Source: Acidimicrobiaceae bacterium
GTDB lineage: Bacteria; Actinomycetota; Acidimicrobiia; Acidimicrobiales; Ilumatobacteraceae
DNA: 17,666 nt
Direction of reading: 5' to 3'
Assembly (NCBI GenBank): GCA_947490975.1
Contig: CANLHV010000014.1
Span: 1-17,666, forward strand
Shown here: piece after piece, positions 6,820 through 14,665 of the stretch
How positions within the stretch are numbered: position 1 is the first letter of the stretch
Layout: each line of letters begins with the position of its first letter
Translations under genes and position numbers: made by a program
Notes under the pieces: generated by a model
The model's database searches: none
Told to the model about the DNA's origin: nothing
Seen by the model: the letters and a program-made list of their open reading frames with translations, nothing else

Positions 6820-7308
6820 ATGATTATTTCTCCAAATCTCGACACTCAGCTTCAGCCGCTCAACGGCAATGCCCGCCCTCTCGAAGAATGGCTGACGACA
6901 TTTCACTTGGCTTCCATTGTGCTTGACCCGTTCACGAACGAAAGCGCCTGGATTCTGCCAACCGCAGTTCGCATCTTGCGACAATTCGCTGGCGCTTCGG
7001 TTCGCACTAATTTTGTCGTCACCGCAACCGCACAAGAGACTCGCGAATTTCTCGGACCATACGCCGATGAGTTTCTAGTTTTCAGCGATCCGTCGCGAAC
7101 ATTTGTTAAACAACTTGCGCTAACCGAACTACCGGCGTTCGTTTACATCCAAATCGATGGCACTGTGCCGGTGCACGCACAAGGATGGAATGCCAAAGCC
7201 TGGAGCAGTGTCGCCGAACACATCGCCACCGTCGTCTCGTGGCGCAAGCCCAGCATTCCATCTGCTGGCGACCCGGGTTCATTCAAAGGCACACCCGCAC
7301 TCGTCTAA
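6820..7308 (+). CDS. Thioredoxin-like-fold protein lacking CxxC, function unknown
   Basis: This is a 162-residue soluble protein from ATG 6820. An upstream in-frame ATG at 6763 would overlap the divergent gene and is rejected. The order of segments resembles a thioredoxin or peroxiredoxin-like fold: TFHLASIVLDPFTNESAWILPTA where the WCxxC strand and helix would be, then TNFVVTA, a helix and DPSRTFVKQLALTELPAFVYIQIDG with the cis-Pro-like LPAF. The redox cysteines are absent; the sequence has no Cys. It is therefore unlikely to be an oxidoreductase and may be a binding or chaperone-like member. I recall similar proteins in Acidimicrobiia but know no function. It precedes the fumarase by 26 bases on the same strand. 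Confidence 0.55.
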   Translation: MIISPNLDTQLQPLNGNARPLEEWLTTFHLASIVLDPFTNESAWILPTAVRILRQFAGASVRTNFVVTATAQETREFLGPYADEFLVFSDPSRTFVKQLALTELPAFVYIQIDGTVPVHAQGWNAKAWSSVAEHIATVVSWRKPSIPSAGDPGSFKGTPALV

Positions 7309-7322
7309 TTCGGGTTTGCTAA

Positions 7323-7328
7323 TAGCCT
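7323..7328 (+). promoter_or_regulatory. Possible -10 element, fumarase gene
   Basis: TAGCCT is 6 nt before the GTG start at 7335, and no Shine-Dalgarno sequence is visible. A leaderless start inside the 26-base spacer is possible, though read-through from the upstream gene is equally possible. Confidence 0.3.
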
Positions 7329-7334
7329 GTAGAC

Positions 7335-8999
7335 GTGGCAAAAAAACAACCTGAGCCATTCGTCAACTCGCCGTTATTGCCGCTCGGTCCAGACAAAACT
7401 GTTTATCGAAAAATCACTAGTGACGGCGTAACCACCGAAAAAACAAATCTCGGCACTTTTCTTCGCGTTGATGCAAGTGCAATAACGACTCTGACCGAGC
7501 ATGCAATGCGCGATATTGCACATCTGTTGCGCACCGAACACCTTCAACAACTCGCCGATATTCTCAAAGATCCGCAAGCAAGCCCCAACGATCGTTTCGT
7601 CGCGCTCGACTTGTTAAAAAATGCCGGCATCAGTGCAGGCGGTGTGCTGCCGATGTGTCAAGACACAGGCACAGCGATAGTCAAAGCCTCAAAAGGTCAA
7701 CTCGTTTTCACTGGTGGTGGTGACGAAGAAGCAATCGCCAGGGGCATCTACAACACTTACCAAACTTCGAACTTGCGTTATAGCCAACTCGCACCAATCA
7801 CGATGTTCGAAGAAGTCAACACCAACACGAACTTGCCCGCCGAGATAAAAATTTCAGCAACCGACGGCGACGAATTCAAATTTTTGTTTATTGCCAAAGG
7901 TGGCGGTTCAGCCAACAAGAGTTACTTGTTTCAAGAAACAAAAGCCTTACTTAACGAAAAAGTCTTGTTGCCTTGGCTCTTCGACAAAATGCAAACTCTC
8001 GGCACTTCTGCCTGCCCGCCCTATCACCTTGCAGTTGTCATCGGCGGCACTTCTGCTGAATATGCAGTTGAGACCGCAAAACTCGCCAGCACAAAATATC
8101 TAGATTCACTACCAACACAGGGCTCTCGAACAGGTCATGCATTTCGCGACATTGATCTTGAAGCCAAAGTTCTCAAACTCGCCCAACAAACTGGCATCGG
8201 CGCTCAATTCGGTGGCAAATATTTCTGCCATGACGTTCGCGTCATTCGCCTGCCGCGTCACGGCGCAAGTTGCCCGGTTGCAATGGCCGTCTCGTGCAGT
8301 GCTGACCGACAAGCGCTCGGCAAAATCACAAAAGACGGCGTTTTTCTCGAACAACTCGAACAAGACCCTGCAAGATTCTTGCCAGAAATAACTGAAGAAG
8401 ATCTTTCAACCGAAGTCGTCAACATCGATCTCAATCGTCCGATGAGCGAAGTGCGCGCCACACTTTCGAAATACCCAGTGAAAACTCGCGTCATGCTCAA
8501 CGGTCCGATGATCGTTGCTCGCGATATCGCCCACGCCAAACTCAAAGAGCGCCTCGACTCGGGCAAAGGTCTGCCCGATTACTTCAAGCAATACTGCGTC
8601 TATTACGCCGGCCCCGCGAAAACACCGACTGGTTTTGCGTCGGGTTCATTCGGTCCGACAACTGCAGGCCGAATGGATAGTTACGTCGAAGAGTTTCAGC
8701 GTGTCGGCGGCAGTTTGGTGATGTTAGCCAAGGGCAATCGCTCTACTCAAGTAACCCAAGCCTGCAAAACACATGGCGGCTTTTATCTGGGATCAATCGG
8801 CGGCCCCGCAGCGCGCCTCGCGCAAGACTGCATCACCAAAGTTGAAGTGCTCGAATACGAAGAACTCGGTATGGAAGCCGTCTGGAAAATCGAAGTCAAA
8901 AACTTTCCAGCGTTCATTGTCGTCGACGACAAAGGCAACGACTTCTTTGAAATTGTCAACGCGACAGCACTCGGTACACCAGTTCAAATTCGCAAATAG
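7335..8999 (+). CDS. fumA: Class I (4Fe-4S) fumarate hydratase
   Basis: This 554-residue protein matches the usual length of FumA/FumB-type enzymes and carries both the N-terminal alpha and C-terminal beta domains in one chain. The three likely cluster-ligating cysteines are in VLPMCQDTGTA (C108), GTSACPPYH and HGASCPVA. Other landmarks are FIAKGGGSANKSYLF, the interdomain segment with NIDLNRPMSEV, GPMIVARDIAHAKL, YYAGPAKTPTGFASGSFGPT and the TTAGRMD region. It interconverts fumarate and malate in the citric acid cycle, in the cytoplasm. The Fe-S enzyme is oxygen-sensitive, in contrast to class II FumC. It starts at GTG 7335, and its TAG stop overlaps the next gene's GTG by one base. Confidence 0.93.
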   Translation: MAKKQPEPFVNSPLLPLGPDKTVYRKITSDGVTTEKTNLGTFLRVDASAITTLTEHAMRDIAHLLRTEHLQQLADILKDPQASPNDRFVALDLLKNAGISAGGVLPMCQDTGTAIVKASKGQLVFTGGGDEEAIARGIYNTYQTSNLRYSQLAPITMFEEVNTNTNLPAEIKISATDGDEFKFLFIAKGGGSANKSYLFQETKALLNEKVLLPWLFDKMQTLGTSACPPYHLAVVIGGTSAEYAVETAKLASTKYLDSLPTQGSRTGHAFRDIDLEAKVLKLAQQTGIGAQFGGKYFCHDVRVIRLPRHGASCPVAMAVSCSADRQALGKITKDGVFLEQLEQDPARFLPEITEEDLSTEVVNIDLNRPMSEVRATLSKYPVKTRVMLNGPMIVARDIAHAKLKERLDSGKGLPDYFKQYCVYYAGPAKTPTGFASGSFGPTTAGRMDSYVEEFQRVGGSLVMLAKGNRSTQVTQACKTHGGFYLGSIGGPAARLAQDCITKVEVLEYEELGMEAVWKIEVKNFPAFIVVDDKGNDFFEIVNATALGTPVQIRK

Positions 9000-9469
9000 T
9001 GTCGCTGGTCGAAGAGAGAATCTCTTGCCCACTCGGGCAATGGAAGGGCGAACCGGGTCGATGCCAACTTTGCAACACTCTGATCGAGTCAACTCGTCGG
9101 CGCACTTGGTGCTCAGACAAGTGCGGACGCGAGTGGCAACGCAATCACATCTGGCGTTTTGCTAGATCGGCTGCCAAACGGCGAGCAAAATATCGATGTC
9201 AGCGACTTGGTTGCACTGCCGAGCGTCGCGACTGCGAAGTTAATCACATCAACCCACGCAATGGCGCAGGTTATGGCCCCGGTTGTCATCATCATTTAAA
9301 CCCAGATCGTCATGGCGTTGGTGGCCTTGAGGTTTTGTGTCATGCACATCACGCCGAAGTCACCGCTGCTCAAGCCAAGGCACGTGCGGCTAAACGTGCC
9401 GCAAACCGACCTGCACCTGCAAAGAAAATACGCCGCAAAGCAACGCGCGCCGCAAAAAAATTAAATTAG
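8999..9469 (+). CDS. Small HNH endonuclease-like protein with N-terminal zinc ribbon and basic tail
   Basis: This is a 156-residue protein. C22-x2-C25 and C38-x3-C42 (RCQLC, WCSDKC) form a zinc ribbon. It is followed by a basic helix and C67/C72, then an HNH core CEVNHINP around H83, PDRHG and LCHAHH (C114, H117/H118). The tail is rich in Lys, Arg and Ala, suggesting DNA binding. HNH proteins cut or bind nucleic acid; no specific role is known for this one. GTG 8999 overlaps the fumarase TAG by one base, so translation is probably coupled, and no in-frame ATG fits better. Its end overlaps the convergent oxidoreductase gene by nine bases. Confidence 0.72.
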   Translation: MSLVEERISCPLGQWKGEPGRCQLCNTLIESTRRRTWCSDKCGREWQRNHIWRFARSAAKRRAKYRCQRLGCTAERRDCEVNHINPRNGAGYGPGCHHHLNPDRHGVGGLEVLCHAHHAEVTAAQAKARAAKRAANRPAPAKKIRRKATRAAKKLN

Positions 9470-10366
9470 CGACTTCATCGCCGCGCGAGTGTCGGCCATT
9501 TCTTGCGGGTCGCTACTAAATTCGACAGCCGCAAAGTCGGTTACACCGATGCCAGCCAAATCAGCAACGCGCTGCTTAACTTGCTCGGCAGTGCCGGCAA
9601 TCACGATGTCAGCGGGCCCAGCCGCACCTTCGTGGTCGAGCATCGCGCGATAACTCGGTAACTGACCGTAAATCTGAAAAACCTTCGCCGCAGTTTCGGT
9701 CGCTCGCGCAACATTATTCGTCACACAAACTGGCAGTGCTGCAATCACACGTGGCGCTTTGCGCTCGGCTTTCTTGGCCGCCTCAACAATTGTCGGCACG
9801 GTTAGAGACTTCAAAGTTTTAGGCCCTGTGCACCATGTCAAAGTGCCGTCAGCAAGCGTGCCAGTGACACGCAACATTTGTTCACCAAGCGCGGCAACAA
9901 CAACCGAAAACGGCGAAGACCCAACACCAGAGAGCGAACCGCGTGTCGTCAAAGTCTCACCTGCAAAATTTGAATTCTCACATCGTGAGAGAGGCATCAA
10001 AATCGAAAGATATTCGCGCAAATGCCGCACTGGCTTTTCGTACGACATGCCAAGCATGCCTTCAATCACAACTTTGTGACTGAGACCAATACCCAAACAA
10101 AGTCGACCTTTTGAGGCCGCGTTGACCGTGTGGCATTGTTGTGCAATCGCCATTGGATGTCTCGGGTATGTTGGCACGACACTCGTGCCCAGTTCGATTC
10201 TCGGCACTTCACGACCGACAATTGCTAACGCAGTAAGCGCATCATGACCAAAAATATTTGGCGCCCAATAACTTGCAAAACCATCACTCTCTGCCTGTCG
10301 TGCTTCGGCGACAACATCATCAAGCGTGCCTGAATTTATAGTTCCGCCAAAGATTCCGATTTTCAT
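9461..10366 (-). CDS. LLM-class (luciferase-like) oxidoreductase, probably F420-dependent
   Basis: This is a 301-residue TIM-barrel flavin/F420 monooxygenase-like protein. It begins MKIGIFGG and shows the family blocks SYWAPNIFGHDALT, IELGTSVVPTYPRHP (the typical non-prolyl cis-peptide strand), GRLCLGIGLSHK and VVVAALGEQML. The C-terminal IVIAGTAEQVKQRVADL is also typical of actinobacterial LLM F420 enzymes. Use of F420 rather than FMN is inferred from those relatives. The substrate is unknown. ATG 10366 has AGGGG 9 nt upstream, one of the few clear Shine-Dalgarno sequences in the window. Confidence 0.85.
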   Translation of the reverse strand: MKIGIFGGTINSGTLDDVVAEARQAESDGFASYWAPNIFGHDALTALAIVGREVPRIELGTSVVPTYPRHPMAIAQQCHTVNAASKGRLCLGIGLSHKVVIEGMLGMSYEKPVRHLREYLSILMPLSRCENSNFAGETLTTRGSLSGVGSSPFSVVVAALGEQMLRVTGTLADGTLTWCTGPKTLKSLTVPTIVEAAKKAERKAPRVIAALPVCVTNNVARATETAAKVFQIYGQLPSYRAMLDHEGAAGPADIVIAGTAEQVKQRVADLAGIGVTDFAAVEFSSDPQEMADTRAAMKSLI

Positions 10367-10375
10367 TTTCTGTTG

Positions 10376-10380
10376 CCCCT
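10376..10380 (-). promoter_or_regulatory. Ribosome binding site of the LLM oxidoreductase
   Basis: AGGGG on the minus strand is 9 nt before the ATG at 10366 and decides this start. It implies a transcript with a 5' leader, unlike most genes around it. Confidence 0.6.
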
Positions 10381-10413
10381 GTCAGGTTTTCTGTTTGTTA
10401 AACAACCTAGGCG

Positions 10414-10444
10414 GTGCGCAACTTGATGTCGCATTCGTGCGCAC
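10414..10444 (-). repeat. Inverted repeat just after the SGNH lipoprotein stop
   Basis: GTGCGCA (10414-10420) and TGCGCAC (10438-10444) are perfect 7-bp inverted arms around 17 bases, starting directly after the TAA at 10445-10447. It could be a transcript-end or mRNA-stabilising hairpin. There is no T-run after it on the minus strand, so it is not a canonical intrinsic terminator. A second short dyad, TTGTT-A-AACAA, lies at 10395-10405. Confidence 0.35.
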
Positions 10445-11263
10445 TTACGGGGTCGACTCAGGCGTTGGCTGAACCACAGAATCAACCGGCTCAGGCATCA
10501 CATCTTTTGCCGCTGCAGAGTCATCGCGAAACTTCGATTCAAGGCATTCGCCTTCTCTAAACGGCGCGATGTCGAGAGCACGCGCAACAGCTACAGCAAA
10601 AACACTTCGACCTTTCGGTGAAAGGTGCACGCCATCAGCATTGAGCACGCTCTTTTCTTTAGAAATCGTCTCCCAGTCAAGAACCGATACATTTTCTGAC
10701 TCGCCCGCAATCACGTTGATCGCCGCATTCACTTCACGTTGAGAATTTCTGAACAAAGAAGTCGTCACCAACAAAACTGGCCTCGGCGCAAGTTTCGACA
10801 CGATCTTGCGCATTTGCTTGGCATACGAATCTTTATTGCCTTCGTAGTTTGTGCCGAGAAATACAACTGCGGCGTCCCAACCTGCTTCGGCGTTGAGTCG
10901 TTGATCAAGCACACGCACACCAAACTCGGCAAACCTACTTGCTTCGGCTTCAATAGCCACTTGCCAGCCAAGGGGCACGAGAGCATCGCACATTTCATCG
11001 CCGTAACGACTCGAAGTTGACGCCATAATCGAATCGCCGATCATCAACAATCGATTACCGCTAACTTTCGGGCCGATTAGCCCACCGGCAACATCAGGTA
11101 GAGCAATTTCAAAACCTTCGGGCAAAGTTATCGCCGTGCCAAAGTCGTAACCAGGTATTCGCCCGACACCCGACAACTCGTCTGAGTCGCCACTGCCAAT
11201 ATTCAGCGAGGCGCAACTTGTCAGTAATGCAGCACCAACTAAAAAAATCAGCTTCTTGATCAA
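10445..11263 (-). CDS. SGNH/GDSL-family hydrolase lipoprotein
   Basis: This 272-residue precursor has a lipoprotein signal peptide: MIKKLIFLVGAALLTSC with a lipobox L-T-S-C17. The mature protein would be anchored on the outer face of the membrane. The SGNH landmarks are LLMIGDSIMAS (nucleophile S78), an FLGTN block and DGVHLSPKG (Asp/His of the triad). The C-terminus is Pro/Glu-rich and probably disordered. Related proteins are esterases or acyltransferases acting on cell-envelope glycans or lipids; the substrate is unknown. The start is TTG 11263, whose last two bases overlap the TGA stop of the molybdoenzyme gene (overlap TTGA), so the two are translationally coupled. Confidence 0.82.
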   Translation of the reverse strand: MIKKLIFLVGAALLTSCASLNIGSGDSDELSGVGRIPGYDFGTAITLPEGFEIALPDVAGGLIGPKVSGNRLLMIGDSIMASTSSRYGDEMCDALVPLGWQVAIEAEASRFAEFGVRVLDQRLNAEAGWDAAVVFLGTNYEGNKDSYAKQMRKIVSKLAPRPVLLVTTSLFRNSQREVNAAINVIAGESENVSVLDWETISKEKSVLNADGVHLSPKGRSVFAVAVARALDIAPFREGECLESKFRDDSAAAKDVMPEPVDSVVQPTPESTP

Positions 11264-13263
11264 GCCACCGTCACTTCAACTCGCGCGTCATTGAAACACG
11301 CGCCACTTGCCAAGTCATTTAGTTCATCAGGCGCAAAAGCATTCGATGTCAAACCAGTTTGCGTTGCCCGCATCCACAATCCTTTTGGCATAAAGCACAC
11401 GCCTGGTCGCATAGTTTCGTCAATCACCAAATCAATCTCGATTGACGCCACATCATTGCGCACAATTACCCGCTGAGCATTGCTCAACTTGCGTTGCGCT
11501 GCATCTTGTGGATGCATTGAGATAGCGACACGTGGCGGGTCGGTGTCGGCAAACATCGAGTTGATCGTGTGTGATGTGGCTGGCGAAATCAAAATCAATG
11601 GATACTTTTTTTCAGATTCGCGATACTTCGGAAGAGGCAGTTCGCTATCAGCAACAAACAAGCGGGCTCGCTTCTCGCCAAAAGTCGGCCAAGTGTCTTT
11701 GAATTGCACGGTCGTGCCTATTTTGCGCAACTGCAAAGAATGCTTCTTCTGCTCGGCAATTCGATCGGCAATAAATTGCGGATCACCATTAAATTCGTCA
11801 GTACTAAAACCCAGTCGAGTTGCTAGCCCCGCTGCGAGTTCATTGTTCGTGCGTGATTCACCAACACGCTCAATGACAGGGCTAATCACTTGTGCGGTAT
11901 ACGAACCATATGAACCCACAAGATCATGAACTTCGAAGTGCGTCGTCGCTGGCAAAACAACATCTGCGTACTTTGCCGTATCTGTCATCACTTGGTCATG
12001 TACGACCGTGAAAATCTTTTCATTTGCTAAACCAGCGAGCATGCCAACTTGATCAACTGCAGTTACCGCAGGGTTAGCACCCTGAACCAAAAATACTTTT
12101 GCTTCAACCGGCCAAGCGCCAGCATCGCCGCGCAGCACGCGACCGACATGATTCATATTTAGAGTTCGCTGTGTTGGTCGGGCCACATCTTGTGGCCACG
12201 GTGCATGAACATCAATTGAAAAACCATCGCTGGTTGACGCCAAAATGCCAGAGCCAGTAGTGCCGAAGTGCCCCGCAATCAGCCACAAGCCCAGAACAGC
12301 CAACACACTGCTGCCGCCGTTGCGGTTTCGTTCAGGACCATAGCCCATTCGCAAAACTGCTGGCTTCGTGTTTGCGATCAACACAAACAACTCGCGTATT
12401 TTGTCGATCGAAACATCGCAAATCTTGCTTGCATCTTCGAACGTGTATTTGCTCGCCGCTGCCAAAAACTCTTTACTACCTGCCGTGTGCGCATCAAGAA
12501 ACTGAGTCGCAACTTTGCCTGTGCGCACGAGTTCATTGCTCAACGCATATGCCAAAACCACATCGGTGCCAGGTCGCACCGCCAAATGTAAATCTGCTCG
12601 CGATGCAGTGCCCGTCGCTCGCGGGTCGACCACGACAAGTTTGCCCCCTGCTTTTTGAACTTTTGCCAAGAGTGGCAACAGGTGTGTGCCACTAACTGCC
12701 GGGTTAGCGCCCCAGACGACAACGAGTTTTGCGTCGACGACATCGAGCGTGTCGATGCTCAGCATTTCACCGAACACCTGATCCCATGCGGCGCCATAAG
12801 TCGCGGCGCAGATCGTGTGCAGAATTTCTGGCGCACCCAAGCGAGCAAAGAGATGTGGCGTCAGATAATTTGCTTCAAGTTTTGGCGCCGACGAGTTATA
12901 TAGATATGGCAACACCGAATCAACTCCATGACTCGCAATAGCTGCCTTAATCTTCTCGACAATTAAGTCGAGAGCTTCGTCCCAAGTTGCCGAACGAAAC
13001 TCACCACTACCCTTTGCGCCAACCCGAATCAACGGCGTCATTATTCGTTCAGGTGAGTAAACCCTGTCGGCGTGATGTTTTACTTTTTTACAAATCCAAC
13101 CATCTGTCAGTGGGTTTGACATCTCATCAACTGGCGCTGCATCAATTTTTGTGATGCGACCAAGAGTCAAAGTCACTTCAAGCGAACACGCATCAGGGCA
13201 ATCTAAAGGACAAGCAGTTCGCACTAATACTTTTTCGGCGACTTTTTCGGCGACGTTATCCAC
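11260..13263 (-). CDS. Molybdopterin-dependent oxidoreductase with N-terminal 4Fe-4S site
   Basis: This 667-residue protein is of the DMSO-reductase superfamily. A 4Fe-4S site is formed by C18-x3-C22-x3-C26-x31-C58 (start TACPLDCPDAC, then GWICKK). The Mo/W-bis-PGD catalytic domain includes TWDEALDLI, VVVWGANPA, VVVDPRATGTA and LVQGANPAVT. The C-terminal molydop-binding domain has LILISPATSH and N-A-Q-R-V. C153 in HTICAAT is at the position where the metal-ligating residue is expected, so this is a Cys rather than a Sec form (inference). No Tat signal is visible, so it is probably cytoplasmic. The family with CPLDCPDAC is widespread in actinobacteria and has no settled substrate. The start is GTG 13263 with GATAAT 6 nt upstream. 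It follows the MFS gene by 39 bases and overlaps the lipoprotein gene by four. Confidence 0.85.
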   Translation of the reverse strand: MDNVAEKVAEKVLVRTACPLDCPDACSLEVTLTLGRITKIDAAPVDEMSNPLTDGWICKKVKHHADRVYSPERIMTPLIRVGAKGSGEFRSATWDEALDLIVEKIKAAIASHGVDSVLPYLYNSSAPKLEANYLTPHLFARLGAPEILHTICAATYGAAWDQVFGEMLSIDTLDVVDAKLVVVWGANPAVSGTHLLPLLAKVQKAGGKLVVVDPRATGTASRADLHLAVRPGTDVVLAYALSNELVRTGKVATQFLDAHTAGSKEFLAAASKYTFEDASKICDVSIDKIRELFVLIANTKPAVLRMGYGPERNRNGGSSVLAVLGLWLIAGHFGTTGSGILASTSDGFSIDVHAPWPQDVARPTQRTLNMNHVGRVLRGDAGAWPVEAKVFLVQGANPAVTAVDQVGMLAGLANEKIFTVVHDQVMTDTAKYADVVLPATTHFEVHDLVGSYGSYTAQVISPVIERVGESRTNNELAAGLATRLGFSTDEFNGDPQFIADRIAEQKKHSLQLRKIGTTVQFKDTWPTFGEKRARLFVADSELPLPKYRESEKKYPLILISPATSHTINSMFADTDPPRVAISMHPQDAAQRKLSNAQRVIVRNDVASIEIDLVIDETMRPGVCFMPKGLWMRATQTGLTSNAFAPDELNDLASGACFNDARVEVTVA
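13231..13254 (-). repeat. Perfect 12-base tandem duplication in the molybdoenzyme N-terminus
   Basis: TTTTTCGGCGAC occurs twice in direct succession (13231-13242 and 13243-13254, plus-strand reading). It encodes V-A-E-K twice, just before the Fe-S domain. It keeps the frame and probably arose by slippage. It lies in a non-conserved lead peptide. Confidence 0.8.
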
Positions 13264-13269
13264 ACACCT

Positions 13270-13275
13270 ATTATC
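13270..13275 (-). promoter_or_regulatory. Possible extended -10 promoter, molybdoenzyme gene
   Basis: GATAAT preceded by TGC (an extended -10, TGnGATAAT) lies 6 nt before the GTG at 13263. This fits a leaderless start within the 39-base gap after the MFS gene. The gap also holds the 13-base near-palindrome CGAGCG-T-CGCTCG (13279-13291). Confidence 0.45.
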
Positions 13276-13302
13276 GCACGAGCGTCGCTCGCCCCCGATG
13301 GC

Positions 13303-14607
13303 CTATTTGGTTGTTGATTCTTCGGCAGATAATTCGTCAAAAGTGTCGATGTTGCGAAGTTGTTTGAATTTGTACCAGAAAATGCCGACGACGCCGAGTG
13401 TTGCTATACCTCCACCGACGACAGTTGACTTCACCCCAACGAGTTGCGACATAGCACCAGATTCGAATGCGCCAAGTTCGTTTGTTGCGCCGATGAAAAC
13501 ATTCTCAACCGCCGAGACGCGACCTCGTTTATCATCGGGCGTCACTAGTGGCACGATTGCGCCGCGAACAAATACGCTGATCATGTCACCGGCACTCAGA
13601 ATCATGACTGCAAAAAATGCAACCCAATAATTGCTCGTCAGACCGAGCACGACAGTGCCCAAACCAAAAACGGCGACTGCAATCAACATCGACCGACCAA
13701 CGTGTCGACGAATTGGTCTGAATGCTAAAAACGCAGCCGTGCTTGCCGCACCAATACCGACAGACGCTCGCAGCCATCCGTAGGCAACATCACTGACCAT
13801 CAGTTGATCTTTAGCAATCACAGGCAACAACGCAATTGCGCCACCGAACAGAACTGCAAAAAGGTCAAGCGAGATTGCCGCCAACAAAATTGGTGTGCGT
13901 CGAATAAATCGCAGACCTTCCATTGCTGAGTGCAATGTTGGTCTTTCTGTCTTTACAGTCGGTGCTGAAATAATTTTCAACTTGATACGCGAAATCAAAA
14001 TCATTCCAAGACCGATTAGTCCAGCCGAAGTTGCGTACGCAATCCATGGTGCAGCGGCATACAAGAAACCCGACATCGCTGGGCCAACGATCATCGCGCC
14101 CGTCCACACCGCCGAATACATCGCCACCATTTGTGGCAACCCGTGTTCAGGAGCGATCATTGGTCCGATCGATCGCATTGCCGGTGAAACAAATGCGCGC
14201 GACGCACCATACGCAATCGCAATTACAAACATCGGCGCGACATTCGTTGGGTTTGTACGCGAATAAAAAACAAGTGCCAACGCACACAGCAACTCACCCG
14301 ACATTGCCGTCACAGCGACTCGACGCCGGTTATAACGATCAGCAACTGAGCCTGTAACAAAAACAAGCAACGCAACTGGCAAGAACTCAGCGAGGCCGAG
14401 CCAACCGATATCAATCTCACGACCCGTGATGTCATATATATGTTTGCCAAGCGTTGCCGCTTGCAGCATCAAGCCAACGTAAAGCGCCGAATTGGCAATA
14501 ATAAATGACTTAACTGCGGGTGCTTCAAAAACTTGCCGTGCGGTAAGTTTTATCGGTTCAACAAAGCCCGAATCACCTTGAGTATTTAAGTCATCTGGCG
14601 AATTCAC
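13303..14607 (-). CDS. MFS transporter (EntS/DHA3-like exporter)
   Basis: This is a 434-residue membrane protein with about 12 hydrophobic segments. The MFS motif A, GSVADRYNRRRV, is at 86-97 between helices 2 and 3, and a PAMRSIGPMI segment resembles the EntS/DHA3 subfamily. The second half repeats the fold, with IRRHVGRSM and TPDDKRGRVSAVENV. The C-terminus is a short charged cytoplasmic tail. The family exports drugs, siderophores or metabolites with proton exchange; the cargo is unknown. It starts at GTG 14607 with TAAGTT (14617-14622, minus strand) 9 nt upstream. It may be co-transcribed with the molybdoenzyme and lipoprotein downstream. Confidence 0.85.
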   Translation of the reverse strand: MNSPDDLNTQGDSGFVEPIKLTARQVFEAPAVKSFIIANSALYVGLMLQAATLGKHIYDITGREIDIGWLGLAEFLPVALLVFVTGSVADRYNRRRVAVTAMSGELLCALALVFYSRTNPTNVAPMFVIAIAYGASRAFVSPAMRSIGPMIAPEHGLPQMVAMYSAVWTGAMIVGPAMSGFLYAAAPWIAYATSAGLIGLGMILISRIKLKIISAPTVKTERPTLHSAMEGLRFIRRTPILLAAISLDLFAVLFGGAIALLPVIAKDQLMVSDVAYGWLRASVGIGAASTAAFLAFRPIRRHVGRSMLIAVAVFGLGTVVLGLTSNYWVAFFAVMILSAGDMISVFVRGAIVPLVTPDDKRGRVSAVENVFIGATNELGAFESGAMSQLVGVKSTVVGGGIATLGVVGIFWYKFKQLRNIDTFDELSAEESTTK

Positions 14608-14665
14608 GGCGTCAATAACTTACTCTGCCTTGGCGCACCTTCGAGATATAGACAAGACTCTGAAT

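Noticed and set aside
11260..13263. Molybdoenzyme as a second selenoprotein (formate-dehydrogenase type)
   Set aside because: The frame contains no in-frame TGA, and the likely metal-ligand position is a Cys codon (C153).
13279..13291. Near-palindrome CGAGCG-T-CGCTCG as a terminator between the MFS and molybdoenzyme genes
   Set aside because: The loop would be too small for the full stem and no T-run follows on the minus strand. It is not an intrinsic terminator by eye.
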